64,000 nt of DNA from JBALVT01 sp965262875. GTDB lineage: Bacteria; Pseudomonadota; Gammaproteobacteria; Pseudomonadales; Halieaceae. The DNA lies in contig OZ253569.1 in assembly GCA_965262875.1 (NCBI GenBank), positions 5,208,001 to 5,272,000 on the forward strand, given 5' to 3'. The notes below the pieces were generated by a model, which searched no databases, was not told the DNA's origin, and saw only the letters and a list, made by a program, of their open reading frames with translations. Below are positions 8,743 to 17,732 of this stretch, piece after piece. The translations under genes and the position numbers were made by a program. Position 1 is the stretch's first letter. Every line of letters starts with the position of its first letter.

Positions 8743-11700
8743 ATGGAAATGTCATTTAACGGTGGTTTTGAAGTTGGCATCCCGCGCGATGAAACTTTCA
8801 ATTTGTTGTCCGATCCCGAAAAATTCCTGCCCGTATTACCCATGTATCACAGCATGGCCAAGAAAGAGGGTGCACCTGATACCTCGATTGTGAAATTGAA
8901 AATAGGTATTGGTAAGGTTCACGGCATTGCGACGACACAGATGTCTTTACAAGACAGCGTAGCACCTACTAGTGCTAGCTATGTTGGCAAGGGCAATGTG
9001 ATGGGCGGCGCCTACAACATGCTGGTTGGTTTCGAATTGGAAGATACCAGCAGTGGCGGTACCCGAGTCAACTGGGAGGGCACCAGTGCGGTTCATGGGC
9101 GAATTCTCTCGATTGCCGGTGGCGGCCTCAAGGGAATGGCTGAAAAAGAAATTATCAAGGTGATCGACGCCTTGCAAGACGCACTGCAAAGTAAGGAGCA
9201 TTTCGAATCTGTGGTTCAGGCGGCGACAACTGCGCCAGCTTCAGAAGGACTCTTTGCCAGCCTGATGAACTTTATCAGCGGGATGTTTGGTGCCTCGCAA
9301 GATGAAAGTTCACAAGAGACTGCTCGAGACAATAGTCAAGACTTTTCAGTGGCCACTCCAGTTCGTACAGAACCTCTGCGCAAAGACGTACCACTGCCCG
9401 TATCGACATCCCTTGGATCGAGTATTCAGGTCGACGGCAGTGGTGCCGATGGTTGGGTAGGCCAACGTTTACGCCGCAAGGAAGACGAAAGATTGGTGCG
9501 GGGTCTGGGTCGATTTGTGGATGACTACCAAGCCAGCGATATGTTGCATATGGGTTTTGTCACATCTCCCTATGCCCACGCGCGCATACTGAACATAGAT
9601 ACCAGTGCCGCAGAGGCTTTACCGGGTGTAGTACTCACCATGATCGGAAAAGACGTGGCGGCGCAGACCACACCATTTATGCAAATCGGTGCGGAGCCCG
9701 GTGCGCTGATCGACGATTATGGCATCGCCATGGACAAAGTGTTCTTCCCAGGAGAGCCGGTAGTGATGGTAGTCGCTAACAGCGCGCGCGAGGTAGAGGA
9801 CGGCATAGCCGCCGTAGAGGTTGAGTATGAGCCACTACCAGTGGTGCTCGAATCTGAAGAAGCTCTGAACAGCGATAATGTGCTGCATGAAAAAGTGGGC
9901 TCCAACCTTATCTTCAATGGAGTCTGGGATCATGGTGACGTAGACCAGGCCTTCGCCGATGCGGCTCATGTGGTTGATATTGGCCGCCTGCATTTTCACA
10001 GATTCTCCAGCACCCCGATTGAAACTGCAGGGACCGTAGCTACCTGGTCCAAGCAGGGTGAGATTACGCTGGTGTCCAACAATGGATTGCCCGGAGTCAC
10101 CGTGCAAATGATGGGGCCTTATCTAAACGTGAGTACGGAGCAAATCCGTCTGAAGAGTGAGGATGTCGGTGGCAACTTTGGCACCAAAACGGTTATTCAC
10201 ACCTTTATGGGCCTGGCGGCATTAGCGTCACGTGCCGCTGGCGGGCGCACCGTGAAATGGACAGAAACGCGCAGTGAGAATTTGGCTTCTTGTCATGGCG
10301 GTGAGCGCACCTTCCTGGACACTCAGGTGGCTCTTGATGCTCAGGGAGTCATCACAGGGCTACGCTCTCGCCATATCGATGATGCGGGTGCGTATACGCG
10401 TTACGAACCCCTGGGGGCTTCCATCTGGTCTCAGGTTTATCCTGCCACTTACAAGTTGCGCAATCTGCATATTGATTTTAGTCAGACTGTTTCCAACAAG
10501 GCCCCGTGCACACCCAATCGCGGTTATTCACGGATGCAACACATTTGGTTTATGGAGCGAGTGCTGGATATCTGTGCCCACGAGCTGAACATTGCCGCGG
10601 ACGAAATGCGTCATCGCAACTATATCCGTCCTGAGCAAATGCCCTATACCACACCGAACGGCAACATCTATGACTCTGGCGACTATCCCATGATGCTAGA
10701 CAAAGCCAAAGAGTTGATCGGCTACGATGAATGGCAGCGCAAGCAAGAACAGGCGAGAGCTGAAGGGCGTTGGATTGGGATCGGCATCGGCTCAACCGTT
10801 GATTCGGGCAGTAACAACTTCGGTCAGGTTCAGTATGTGAATCCCGACCAGGTATTCTCGGGGAACAACGAGACGGCTCGAGTCAAGGTCGGGCTAGACG
10901 GTTCCGTTGTTGTCACGCTGGGTTCAGCACCTACGGGGCAGGGCCATGAAACGACGGCAGCCCAGGTGGTTGCAGATGATCTCAACATCGGTCCGGACAT
11001 GGTTAGCGTTCGCACGGGCTTCGATTCCGCCTGGAATACCTACGCGGGCTTGTCAGGTACTATCGCCAGCCAGTTTGTGGTGACCGGGCTGTCGGCGGTG
11101 CACGGCGCTGCAATGAAGCTCAAAGAGGAGTTACTACGCCTTGCTTCACACGCATTGCAGGCCGATGTATCGCAGCTGGAATTGGGTGTCGGCGAAATGG
11201 GCCCACAGGTTAGCGTTATAGGCGACCCTGAAAAGGCCATCAACTTTTGGATGCTGTCCAATCTTGCCAACAGCAACACCGCCAGTGTGGCAGAGGAATT
11301 TCACGACATAACGCTGAATGTTAAGTACATCTATAAACCCCCCTTTGCGCCTCTGGATCTTGAAAATAAAATGGGCAATCAAACGCTCACCTATGCGCCG
11401 CAAATTCACATCGCGGTGGTTGAAGTAGATAAGAACACCTGCCAGCCAAAGATTTTGGACTATGCAGTGGTCGATGATTGTGGTGTGGCCATCAATCCGA
11501 AGATCGTCGCAGGCCAGGTACACGGTGCGGTTTGTCACGGCATTGGAGCGGCGATGCAGGAGGCCTTTCAGTTCGACGAGGGAGGCAACTTGATCACGGC
11601 GACATTTACCGATTACGCGCCTATGACTTCTGTGAACATGCCGCCTTTGAAAACTGAGGCAACTGAAACTCCGTCGCCGTTTACCTACAACGGTGCCAAA

Positions 11701-11871
11701 GGTTGCGGTGAAGGTGGCGGTGCGCCATTGCACTGTATTTCAGCAGCGGTTCAGGATGCCTTGCATGCCCAGGGAGTGATTATCACGGACTCTCACAATT
11801 CACCCTCGATCATCATGGAGGCCGTCGCTGCACAGAATCGAGATCAGATTGTTTCAGTCAGCCACAAATAG
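8743..11871 (+). CDS. CoxG-CoxL fusion: SRPBCC domain joined to molybdopterin large subunit
   Basis: The 1042-residue product joins two proteins that are normally separate. Residues 1 to about 150 match the CoxG/SRPBCC fold (carbon monoxide dehydrogenase subunit G type). A low-complexity linker rich in Ser, Gln, Glu and Pro spans about 150-236. Residues 238-1042 are a xanthine dehydrogenase-family large subunit: GWVGQRLRRKEDERLVRG start, GGNFGTK near 480, GQGHETTAAQVV near 730, and the GCGEGGGAP loop with the expected catalytic Glu990. The position of the CO dehydrogenase loop AYxCSFR reads APCTPNR (587-593), so it is not a form I CO dehydrogenase. It should hydroxylate an unknown, probably aromatic N-heterocyclic, substrate. 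Confidence 0.9.
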   Translation: MEMSFNGGFEVGIPRDETFNLLSDPEKFLPVLPMYHSMAKKEGAPDTSIVKLKIGIGKVHGIATTQMSLQDSVAPTSASYVGKGNVMGGAYNMLVGFELEDTSSGGTRVNWEGTSAVHGRILSIAGGGLKGMAEKEIIKVIDALQDALQSKEHFESVVQAATTAPASEGLFASLMNFISGMFGASQDESSQETARDNSQDFSVATPVRTEPLRKDVPLPVSTSLGSSIQVDGSGADGWVGQRLRRKEDERLVRGLGRFVDDYQASDMLHMGFVTSPYAHARILNIDTSAAEALPGVVLTMIGKDVAAQTTPFMQIGAEPGALIDDYGIAMDKVFFPGEPVVMVVANSAREVEDGIAAVEVEYEPLPVVLESEEALNSDNVLHEKVGSNLIFNGVWDHGDVDQAFADAAHVVDIGRLHFHRFSSTPIETAGTVATWSKQGEITLVSNNGLPGVTVQMMGPYLNVSTEQIRLKSEDVGGNFGTKTVIHTFMGLAALASRAAGGRTVKWTETRSENLASCHGGERTFLDTQVALDAQGVITGLRSRHIDDAGAYTRYEPLGASIWSQVYPATYKLRNLHIDFSQTVSNKAPCTPNRGYSRMQHIWFMERVLDICAHELNIAADEMRHRNYIRPEQMPYTTPNGNIYDSGDYPMMLDKAKELIGYDEWQRKQEQARAEGRWIGIGIGSTVDSGSNNFGQVQYVNPDQVFSGNNETARVKVGLDGSVVVTLGSAPTGQGHETTAAQVVADDLNIGPDMVSVRTGFDSAWNTYAGLSGTIASQFVVTGLSAVHGAAMKLKEELLRLASHALQADVSQLELGVGEMGPQVSVIGDPEKAINFWMLSNLANSNTASVAEEFHDITLNVKYIYKPPFAPLDLENKMGNQTLTYAPQIHIAVVEVDKNTCQPKILDYAVVDDCGVAINPKIVAGQVHGAVCHGIGAAMQEAFQFDEGGNLITATFTDYAPMTSVNMPPLKTEATETPSPFTYNGAKGCGEGGGAPLHCISAAVQDALHAQGVIITDSHNSPSIIMEAVAAQNRDQIVSVSHK

Positions 11872-11892
11872 CATAGAGGGTCATGCCAGTTA

Positions 11893-13329
11893 ATGCAGAC
11901 TAAACCTATTGCTAGCGAGCGTATTGAAGACCATGCGTTGGATAAGGTGCCTGATGGAGAGCGGCATACCTGGCTGGATATTTCCTGGAATACTGTTGGT
12001 GTTGTCACCACCTTAATCCAGCTTTATGTCGGTGCTTTAGTCACTTTTGTTGCGGGCATGAAAATTGGTTTGCTGGGCGGTTTGATCGTTGCAATCATAG
12101 GTAGCCTGTTGGGATGGGGCACAGGTCATATAGCTTATAGATCAGGTTTGAGTAGTAGCATGATGTCGAGGATTTATGGCTTTGGCGTCAAAGGCTCCGT
12201 CATTACTTCGTTTATCTTTGGCTTCATGATCATCGGCTTTATCGCCGCTGAAAATGTTCTGCTGTACAAAGGGTTTCTGTTTTATTTTGAAGCCCAGGAT
12301 ACGCTCACTCACCAGCTAATAATTTATGGCCTGCTGACGCTGGCGTGGGTGCTTCTCACCGCCTACGGTTTTGAGGCCGTCACTAAAGTATCCTCGTTGA
12401 TGCTGATTGGGTTTTTACTAATCTTGTTTTATATGATGTTTCAGATTGTTGCAGGCTCCGGGCTGGCCTTCGGTGAGGTCATTAGTTTCGATGCGCAATT
12501 TCCGCAAGCAATGCTCGAATCACTCGGGGCAACAACCGATAGCGGTAAACTTTTCTTTTGCATCAATCTGTTGGCAGGGTCCGCAGGGGCGTTGGCGCTG
12601 TTCGATGCCGATTTAGGTCGTTACGCCAGAAGTTCAGCGGACATTGGAATTGCCGCCTTTCTGGGCAATTTCGCGCTGGATGTACTGATGATCTTTATCG
12701 GGGGCGCTATTATGTATGCCGGTATGCCAGCCTTGATTGAGTATTATACTTCCGTCGGCGGTCTGTCAGAAGCCGAGGCGGTGCAAGTAGCTGTCGAGAA
12801 TCCGGACCGGGTAGCTGCAGCTTTCATCGTGTTTGGTGGTGTTTTGGGAACCGTCCTAATGATTGCCGCGCAGTCTAAGGCGCAAGTGCTCAATACCTAT
12901 AGCAGCTCTTTATCCTTGGCAAATTTCTTCGACGCAATTTTCAGCTGGCGCCCAGGGCGATTTCTGTTTGTAATACTCGCAAATCTGCTTTCCCTGATTT
13001 TTCTCTACGGTGAGCTACTGAATTGGTTTAATGATTTCCTGATTATCCTGGGCATACTGACAATGTCGTTTGCTGGTATTATGCTAGCCGATTATTTTAT
13101 TGTGCGACCGCTGCTGGGCCAAAATGATACCGAACGCTACGGAGCGGAAACTGCCAACTGGGCGGGTATTATTTCTATTCCGGTCGCTTTCGTACTCGCC
13201 CATTATGTGCTGAATACGATTATTCAGATTGAAATCTTAACGGCCCTGGCGGTAGCCTTTATCGTCTACCCATTATTGCGCCTCAGTTTGTTCAAGCCGA
13301 TGAAGAGCCCCATTAATAATTTCAGGTAG
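11893..13329 (+). CDS. NCS1-family nucleobase:cation symporter (CodB-like)
   Basis: This 478-residue membrane protein has about 12 transmembrane helices. The N-terminal segment (WLDISWNTVGVVTTLIQLYVG) and the GWGTGHIAYRSGLSSSMMSR stretch are typical of cytosine/purine/allantoin permeases of the NCS1 family. It lies 21 bp after the molybdenum hydroxylase and 3 bp before an alpha/beta hydrolase, within the same operon. NCS1 members carry nucleobases, hydantoins, thiamine and pyridoxine. Its presence points to an imported N-heterocycle as the pathway's substrate, which is an inference. Confidence 0.88.
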   Translation: MQTKPIASERIEDHALDKVPDGERHTWLDISWNTVGVVTTLIQLYVGALVTFVAGMKIGLLGGLIVAIIGSLLGWGTGHIAYRSGLSSSMMSRIYGFGVKGSVITSFIFGFMIIGFIAAENVLLYKGFLFYFEAQDTLTHQLIIYGLLTLAWVLLTAYGFEAVTKVSSLMLIGFLLILFYMMFQIVAGSGLAFGEVISFDAQFPQAMLESLGATTDSGKLFFCINLLAGSAGALALFDADLGRYARSSADIGIAAFLGNFALDVLMIFIGGAIMYAGMPALIEYYTSVGGLSEAEAVQVAVENPDRVAAAFIVFGGVLGTVLMIAAQSKAQVLNTYSSSLSLANFFDAIFSWRPGRFLFVILANLLSLIFLYGELLNWFNDFLIILGILTMSFAGIMLADYFIVRPLLGQNDTERYGAETANWAGIISIPVAFVLAHYVLNTIIQIEILTALAVAFIVYPLLRLSLFKPMKSPINNFR

Positions 13330-13332
13330 TGT

Positions 13333-14130
13333 ATGGCAACTATTCAAGTATCGGATGGGGTTAAGCTCTACTACGAAGATCGTGGACGGGGCCGCCCGGT
13401 TTTGTTTGTTCACGGTTGGATGTGCAGTCACCGAATTTGGGAATGTCAGTTCTACGCCTTATCTAACGACTATCGCTGCATAGCGATGGACCTACGGGGT
13501 ATGGGTATTTCTGATAAGCCCCATGGTGCTTATGACTTTGGAACCTTTGCCGAAGATATCAACCAGCTAATCACCCAGCTTGAACTCAAGGATGTCATTC
13601 TTGTTGGCTGGTCTATGGGCGTTAGTGTATCTCTGGCTTATATGGAATGTTTCGGGTCTCTGAAACATGTTACCCAATTGGTATTGGTTAATGGCCCCAT
13701 CAAATTGATCAACAGTTCCGACTGGAATTTCGGAATCGAAAGCGATGAATGCATGGGGTACATCGATAGCATCAGGAATGATCCCTTGAACGGCCGTCAC
13801 TCTTTTTCCGCAGGTAGCCTGTTGCAAGGAACCAAACCAGAAATTCAATTTATGTACGAATTGGCGTTGCAGACGCCTGTGGATGTAGCGATAAGAGCGG
13901 TTGAACAACAGATGCAGCTGGATCAGCGGGATGTGCTTAAGGATATTGATATTCCTTGCTTGGCGATGGGGGCGGACAATGATTTCTATCCCCCCGAACT
14001 ATCGGACTATATTGCCAATACGGTGCAACGGGGACAATGCGAAATACTAACTGATTCCGGTCATTGCACGCCCTTTCAACAGGCCGCGAAATTCAACAAT
14101 GTTCTGCTGGATTTTATACGACCCGGTTAA
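13333..14130 (+). CDS. Alpha/beta hydrolase
   Basis: This 265-residue alpha/beta-hydrolase has a complete triad. The nucleophile elbow GWSMG lies near residue 93, the acid probably in MGADNDFYPP, and the histidine in DSGHCTPFQ. The oxyanion segment is FVHGWMCSH. It is the last gene of the seven-gene operon. It should act on an ester, thioester or C-C bond downstream of the oxygenation steps. It ends 4 bp from a convergent gene, so transcription of the operon meets the CbiM-like gene here without a visible terminator. Confidence 0.9.
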   Translation: MATIQVSDGVKLYYEDRGRGRPVLFVHGWMCSHRIWECQFYALSNDYRCIAMDLRGMGISDKPHGAYDFGTFAEDINQLITQLELKDVILVGWSMGVSVSLAYMECFGSLKHVTQLVLVNGPIKLINSSDWNFGIESDECMGYIDSIRNDPLNGRHSFSAGSLLQGTKPEIQFMYELALQTPVDVAIRAVEQQMQLDQRDVLKDIDIPCLAMGADNDFYPPELSDYIANTVQRGQCEILTDSGHCTPFQQAAKFNNVLLDFIRPG

Positions 14131-14134
14131 CGCT

Positions 14135-14812
14135 CTACGCGGCGTGATACAAACGCTTTTCCAAAATTGCTGTTGTTTTCAGGCGATTTAAGGCCTTTGC
14201 ACTAGCAAGAGCCCCTAAGTCTATTAAAGGTTCTATGAGTACGATGCTGCTGTAGGCTGCGCAAAAAGAAGCAATCTGGGCGAGGTTAGCAGCACCAAAA
14301 CCCTGACCGTAGAGAGCCCAAAAAGCGACCCACGCGATAATGCCGCCCTGATACACAACTGATAACTGCAATGCCTGTGAATACTTGATTGAAACATAGG
14401 GGCAGTCATCCCCAATAATTTTGCCAGCTAAGTGGCGCATAGCGAACAAAGGCGCAAGCAAGGTGGTGATGTTAACGGCGTATTGGGGTAAATCGAAAGG
14501 TGCAAAAAACAAACCCTGCAACAACAGTCCGCTTGCCAAACCAATGGCGGCGGCAGCTGCACCAAAGAAAAGAAAGAGCGTGGAGCCCAGAATAAAGTGA
14601 ACTTCAGAAACGCCGACCGGGTAGTGCGGTAGTACTTCAAAAAAACACAGCACTAGCAGAGTCGCCAGCACGCCACGCATCAACAAAGCCATCGCACTTT
14701 CTGCGATAATACTATCGAGAGCCTCTTTTATCAGAAATCCACAGGCAAAGGCAGCGGTTCCATAGCTAAGAATCATTTTTGCGTTTACAACGACGCCGGG
14801 CTCAATGTGCAT
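14135..14812 (-). CDS. CbiM-like cobalt/nickel transport membrane protein
   Basis: This 225-residue protein has six to seven hydrophobic segments. It begins MHIEPG, as in the CbiM/NikM family, where the N-terminal Met-His binds the metal. The central GVSEVHFILGSTLFLFFGAA and IGLASGLLLQGLFF stretches fit the family core. CbiM proteins are the substrate-specific part of energy-coupling-factor transporters. The partners CbiN, CbiQ and CbiO are not seen here. It is divergent from a nitrile hydratase operon whose metal motif is the cobalt form, so supplying cobalt to that enzyme is a well-supported inference. Confidence 0.75.
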   Translation of the reverse strand: MHIEPGVVVNAKMILSYGTAAFACGFLIKEALDSIIAESAMALLMRGVLATLLVLCFFEVLPHYPVGVSEVHFILGSTLFLFFGAAAAAIGLASGLLLQGLFFAPFDLPQYAVNITTLLAPLFAMRHLAGKIIGDDCPYVSIKYSQALQLSVVYQGGIIAWVAFWALYGQGFGAANLAQIASFCAAYSSIVLIEPLIDLGALASAKALNRLKTTAILEKRLYHAA

Positions 14813-14888
14813 GAGTTTTGTTCCTGATTCAAAGTAGGCCAGTGGTGGGATACGTCACCATTGTATGAGTTACTGGCAGCTCAATCAA

Positions 14889-14916
14889 TTGCTAGCGCTT
14901 CTGTATCAGCTAATGT
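14889..14916 (+). promoter_or_regulatory. Possible sigma-70 promoter for nitrile hydratase genes
   Basis: TTGCTA and TAATGT are spaced 16 bp apart and lie about 60 bp upstream of the alpha subunit start at 14978. The match to consensus is only fair, and no operator symmetry is evident. Confidence 0.3.
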
Positions 14917-14977
14917 AAATGTGGTAAATTTAGCCTCACCTTTTTGAATGCAATCTCAACTATTCAGGAGCGAATTA

Positions 14978-15589
14978 ATGTCTAATTCAGGTCACCGCGC
15001 ACCCTTATTGGATGTACAGCTGCGGGTCAAAGCGTTGGAATCTATTCTTAAGGAAAAGGGTCTGGTCGAACCGGCTGCGCTGGATGCGATCATCGATAAC
15101 TATGAAAATAAAGTGGGCCCTCACCTTGGCGCGCAACTGGTTGCACGTGCCTGGACGGACCCCAAGTTTAAGGAAAAATTGCTGACCGATGGAGAGGCCA
15201 CTATTGCGGAGGCGGGAATGGGTGGCATCGAAGGCACTCATATTATCGTCAAAGAAAATACTCCTTTGGTCCATAATATAATTGTTTGCACGCTCTGCTC
15301 CTGCTATCCCTGGTCTTTATTGGGGCTGCCGCCCACCTGGTACAAAAGCACTCCCTACCGAGCGATGGCTATTCGCGATCCACGCGGCTTGCTGCTCGAG
15401 TTTGGGCTAACCATCAGTGATGAAAGGGAGGTTCGAGTGTGGGACAGTAACGCTGAAATACGTTATTTGGTATTGCCGATGCGCCCTGAAGGTACGCAGG
15501 ACCTCTCGGTTGAAGAACTCGCAGCGCTGGTCCATCGCGATGCGATGATTGGCACCGGTATTGTTAGCGGAGACGTCGCTGGCGGTTGA
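14978..15589 (+). CDS. nthA: Nitrile hydratase alpha subunit, cobalt type
   Basis: This 203-residue protein is of the usual alpha-subunit length. The metal claw VCTLCSC lies at residues 103-109, with Cys104, Cys107, Ser108 and Cys109. Threonine in the third position marks the cobalt form; the iron form has serine. The enzyme hydrates nitriles to amides in the cytoplasm as an alpha/beta heterodimer. I chose the ATG at 14978 because CAGGAG precedes it by seven bases; an in-frame ATG at 14948 has no ribosome site. It heads a three-gene operon with the beta subunit and activator, and is divergent from a CbiM-like gene. Confidence 0.95.
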   Translation: MSNSGHRAPLLDVQLRVKALESILKEKGLVEPAALDAIIDNYENKVGPHLGAQLVARAWTDPKFKEKLLTDGEATIAEAGMGGIEGTHIIVKENTPLVHNIIVCTLCSCYPWSLLGLPPTWYKSTPYRAMAIRDPRGLLLEFGLTISDEREVRVWDSNAEIRYLVLPMRPEGTQDLSVEELAALVHRDAMIGTGIVSGDVAGG

Positions 15590-15622
15590 AGTAGGGTAGC
15601 TTGACTCGATAGAGGGCTTGTT

Positions 15623-16300
15623 ATGAATGGGATACATGATGTGGGTGGCATGGACAATATCGGTCCATTAGTCATCGAAGACAAAGAGCCGGTATTTCAC
15701 GCCGATTGGGAGCGGCAAGTTTTTAGTATGAACATCGCAATGATCGTTGCCGGTTATTTTGAAATAGACGAAGTTCGGCGAGTCACAGAATTGATGCCTG
15801 CGGTTGATTATTTAGGCGCAGACTACTACGAAAAATGGCTGTACAGCTTCGAAGAACTTTTGGTTGAAAAGAACGCGCTCACCCGGGCAGAAATTGCAGT
15901 GGGCAAATCGCTGGGTGAAAATGACACGAAACTTCCACCAGCGTCCAAAGCCAATGTTGAGGGCGCAATGACCAACCCCTTATCGGTGAGAAAAGTAGCT
16001 GATACCGCTCCCAAATTCAGCGTTGGTGATCGCGTCTTAACAAAGAATATGAACCCGGTTCACCATACCCGCATTCCTCGTTATGTACGCGGAAAGCGGG
16101 GTGTCATAGAACAATACCACGGTGCTTTTTTGTTACCCGATACCAATGCCTACGGTGGCACTGAGATTGTGCAGCATAACTACACCGTAAAATTTAGTGC
16201 ACATGAGATATGGGGCGACGATAGTACGGGTAACGATTTCTTCCATATCGATCTCTTCGATGACTACATGGACGAAGACACGCAGATCACAGGAACTTAG
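15623..16300 (+). CDS. nthB: Nitrile hydratase beta subunit
   Basis: This 225-residue protein opens with the diagnostic MNGIHDVGGM. The N-terminal helical arm contains the DYYEKWLYSFEELL segment. The C-terminal half is the SH3-like barrel (KFSVGDRVLTKN and PRYVRGKRGVIEQYHG), and it ends in NDFFHIDLFDDYM. It completes the active site over the alpha subunit's metal. It follows the alpha gene by 33 bp and precedes the activator by 3 bp. Nothing looks damaged. Confidence 0.95.
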   Translation: MNGIHDVGGMDNIGPLVIEDKEPVFHADWERQVFSMNIAMIVAGYFEIDEVRRVTELMPAVDYLGADYYEKWLYSFEELLVEKNALTRAEIAVGKSLGENDTKLPPASKANVEGAMTNPLSVRKVADTAPKFSVGDRVLTKNMNPVHHTRIPRYVRGKRGVIEQYHGAFLLPDTNAYGGTEIVQHNYTVKFSAHEIWGDDSTGNDFFHIDLFDDYMDEDTQITGT

Positions 16301-16303
16301 CTG

Positions 16304-16657
16304 ATGACCGCACTTGATTTAGGAACTCTTCCGGCGATACCCCTTGACGAAGACGGCCCTGTTTTTAAAGCTCCCTGGGAAGCGCAAGCTTTCGCTTTGG
16401 TTGTCAGCCTGCAGGAGCAAGGTGTTTTTTCCTGGTATGAATGGTCACAGGCAATGAATCAGTCGATAGAGCTTGCGCGAGATCAAGGCGACGCGGACCT
16501 GGGCAACACCTACTACCAGCACTGGTTGTTGACGCTGGAAACAATGGCCATTGAAAAAGGGCTGGCAAGCACCGAGGATCTTGCCAATCACAAGCAGACC
16601 GCTATCTTGGAACATCAGCGTCTGCATCAGGATCATACACATCATCATGATCATTGA
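16304..16657 (+). CDS. Nitrile hydratase activator with His-rich tail
   Basis: This 117-residue protein belongs to the nitrile hydratase accessory family. It shares the arm of the beta subunit (FKAPWEAQAFALVVSLQEQG and YYQHWLLTLETM). In cobalt enzymes such a protein loads metal and oxidises the cysteines through subunit exchange with alpha. The last 14 residues, HQRLHQDHTHHHDH, contain seven histidines and could hold cobalt before transfer. It is the third gene of the operon. Confidence 0.88.
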   Translation: MTALDLGTLPAIPLDEDGPVFKAPWEAQAFALVVSLQEQGVFSWYEWSQAMNQSIELARDQGDADLGNTYYQHWLLTLETMAIEKGLASTEDLANHKQTAILEHQRLHQDHTHHHDH

Positions 16658-16693
16658 TCACGCAGCATTTTGACGGGTAGATATCGTCCAGAC

Positions 16694-16936
16694 TCAGTTT
16701 GTGTCAACCGGCGGTCTAGTTTCTGGACTGCGCAACTGAAACTGTGGCAGATCGTCGGTGATCTCATGCCAGGGTGCCTTGCTGGACACATACATATGAT
16801 ATTCCGGTTGCAGTCCCGTGTTGCCGTCAGTGCTACCCATGGTAATACAGCGGACCTCTTTGTCGTCGAAGGCAACCAGTGGTGAGCCGCAAAGGCTGCA
16901 GAAACAGCGATGGGTCTTTGTGTATGGGCTCTTCAC
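16694..16936 (-). pseudogene. GFA-family protein, N-terminus missing
   Basis: The 80 readable codons match the C-terminal half of a GFA (glutathione-dependent formaldehyde-activating, CENP-V-like) zinc fold: HRCFCSLCGSPLVAF with the CxxC pair, then a beta-rich tail with PEYHMYVSSKAPWHEI. The usual N-terminal CxC zinc ligands are absent, and a stop TAA lies two codons upstream of the GTG that opens the frame. I read it as a remnant. It borders a scar of several broken genes. Confidence 0.6.
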
Positions 16937-17046
16937 AGGTTATATTCTAAGCGACTGTCCCGTTAATTTGAACCGCCGATATTGCTGGACACCTGTATCG
17001 CCAAATTAAGTCATAGACCCAGATCAGCGTCTAAGGAGTATCTATC

Positions 17047-17382
17047 ATGTACACCGGTGACGAAAGCTGCCATTCCAGTACCATCGCGATAAATGCCACC
17101 ACGGAAGTGGCCTTCAATTATCTCAGTGATGGCGTTGCACAGGGAGACTGGACACTGGGAAGTATGCAGCGTGAAAAAATTGGCGATCACCTTTACAGCG
17201 GGACCTCCATTTTTAACGGTGCGCAATTATTTGTGCGTATCGACGCTGATAAAGAACGTTTGATGGTCTATTACCACGTGGGCGGGGATATCGATTCTCT
17301 GCAACCGAGAAACGTTGCAGGACAGCGCTGGCCGCTCGTAGTCCGGCGAGATTTACTCGTACACAACGCGTCCTTCAAATAA
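17047..17382 (+). pseudogene. SRPBCC-like protein, apparently 3'-truncated
   Basis: The 111 codons begin with a good START/SRPBCC pattern (STIAINATTEVAFNYLSDGVAQGDWTLGSM), then FNGAQLFVRIDADKERLMVYYHVG. About residue 98 the similarity stops, and the last dozen codons overlap, on the other strand, the end of an amidohydrolase fragment. Complete relatives are about 140-150 residues. TAAGGAG precedes the ATG, so translation may still occur. Family assignment is tentative. Confidence 0.45.
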
Positions 17383-17721
17383 GGTTTTCAGAACAACCGT
17401 TCCACCGATTTCCGTTGCTGGTATGTCAAACAGATTGCGATCGAGGACAATCATATTCGCTACTTTACCTACCTCTATGGAACCCTGCTTTTCCTGCCAA
17501 CCCAGCGAGATTGCGCCATTAATGGTCATCATTTTCAAACCGCTGTCGAGATCTAGTGATTCGTAACCGCGATCCAATAGGCCCTGCAAAGCGGGGAAAA
17601 TGTTTGGATCATCTGTGACCGGCCAGTCAGTGCCAATTGTTAGCGCCACAGTAAACCCGCAGTTATTTGCCGCAGAATAAAAGAACGACAAAGAGGCGAC
17701 AGTGATCCGGCTTAACTCCAA
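17353..17721 (-). pseudogene. YtcJ-like amidohydrolase, C-terminal fragment
   Basis: The readable part holds the C-terminal end of an amidohydrolase of about 550-600 residues. It includes the GTDWPVTDDPN metal-binding aspartate segment, LKMMTINGAISLGWQEKQGSIEVGKVANMIVLDRN and a normal stop. All metal-binding histidines of the N-terminal barrel are lost. The break lies at about 17700, beside the IS21 remnant. The gene was probably removed by a deletion linked to that element. Confidence 0.7.
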
Positions 17722-17732
17722 TCGATCACAGG

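Noticed and set aside
8743..11871. Genuine aerobic CO dehydrogenase
   Set aside because: The large-subunit loop lacks the Cys of the AYxCSFR motif, and no Cox maturation genes (CoxD, CoxE, CoxF) are present.
14948..14977. Upstream in-frame ATG as start of the nitrile hydratase alpha subunit
   Set aside because: It has no ribosome site, whereas CAGGAG precedes the ATG at 14978.
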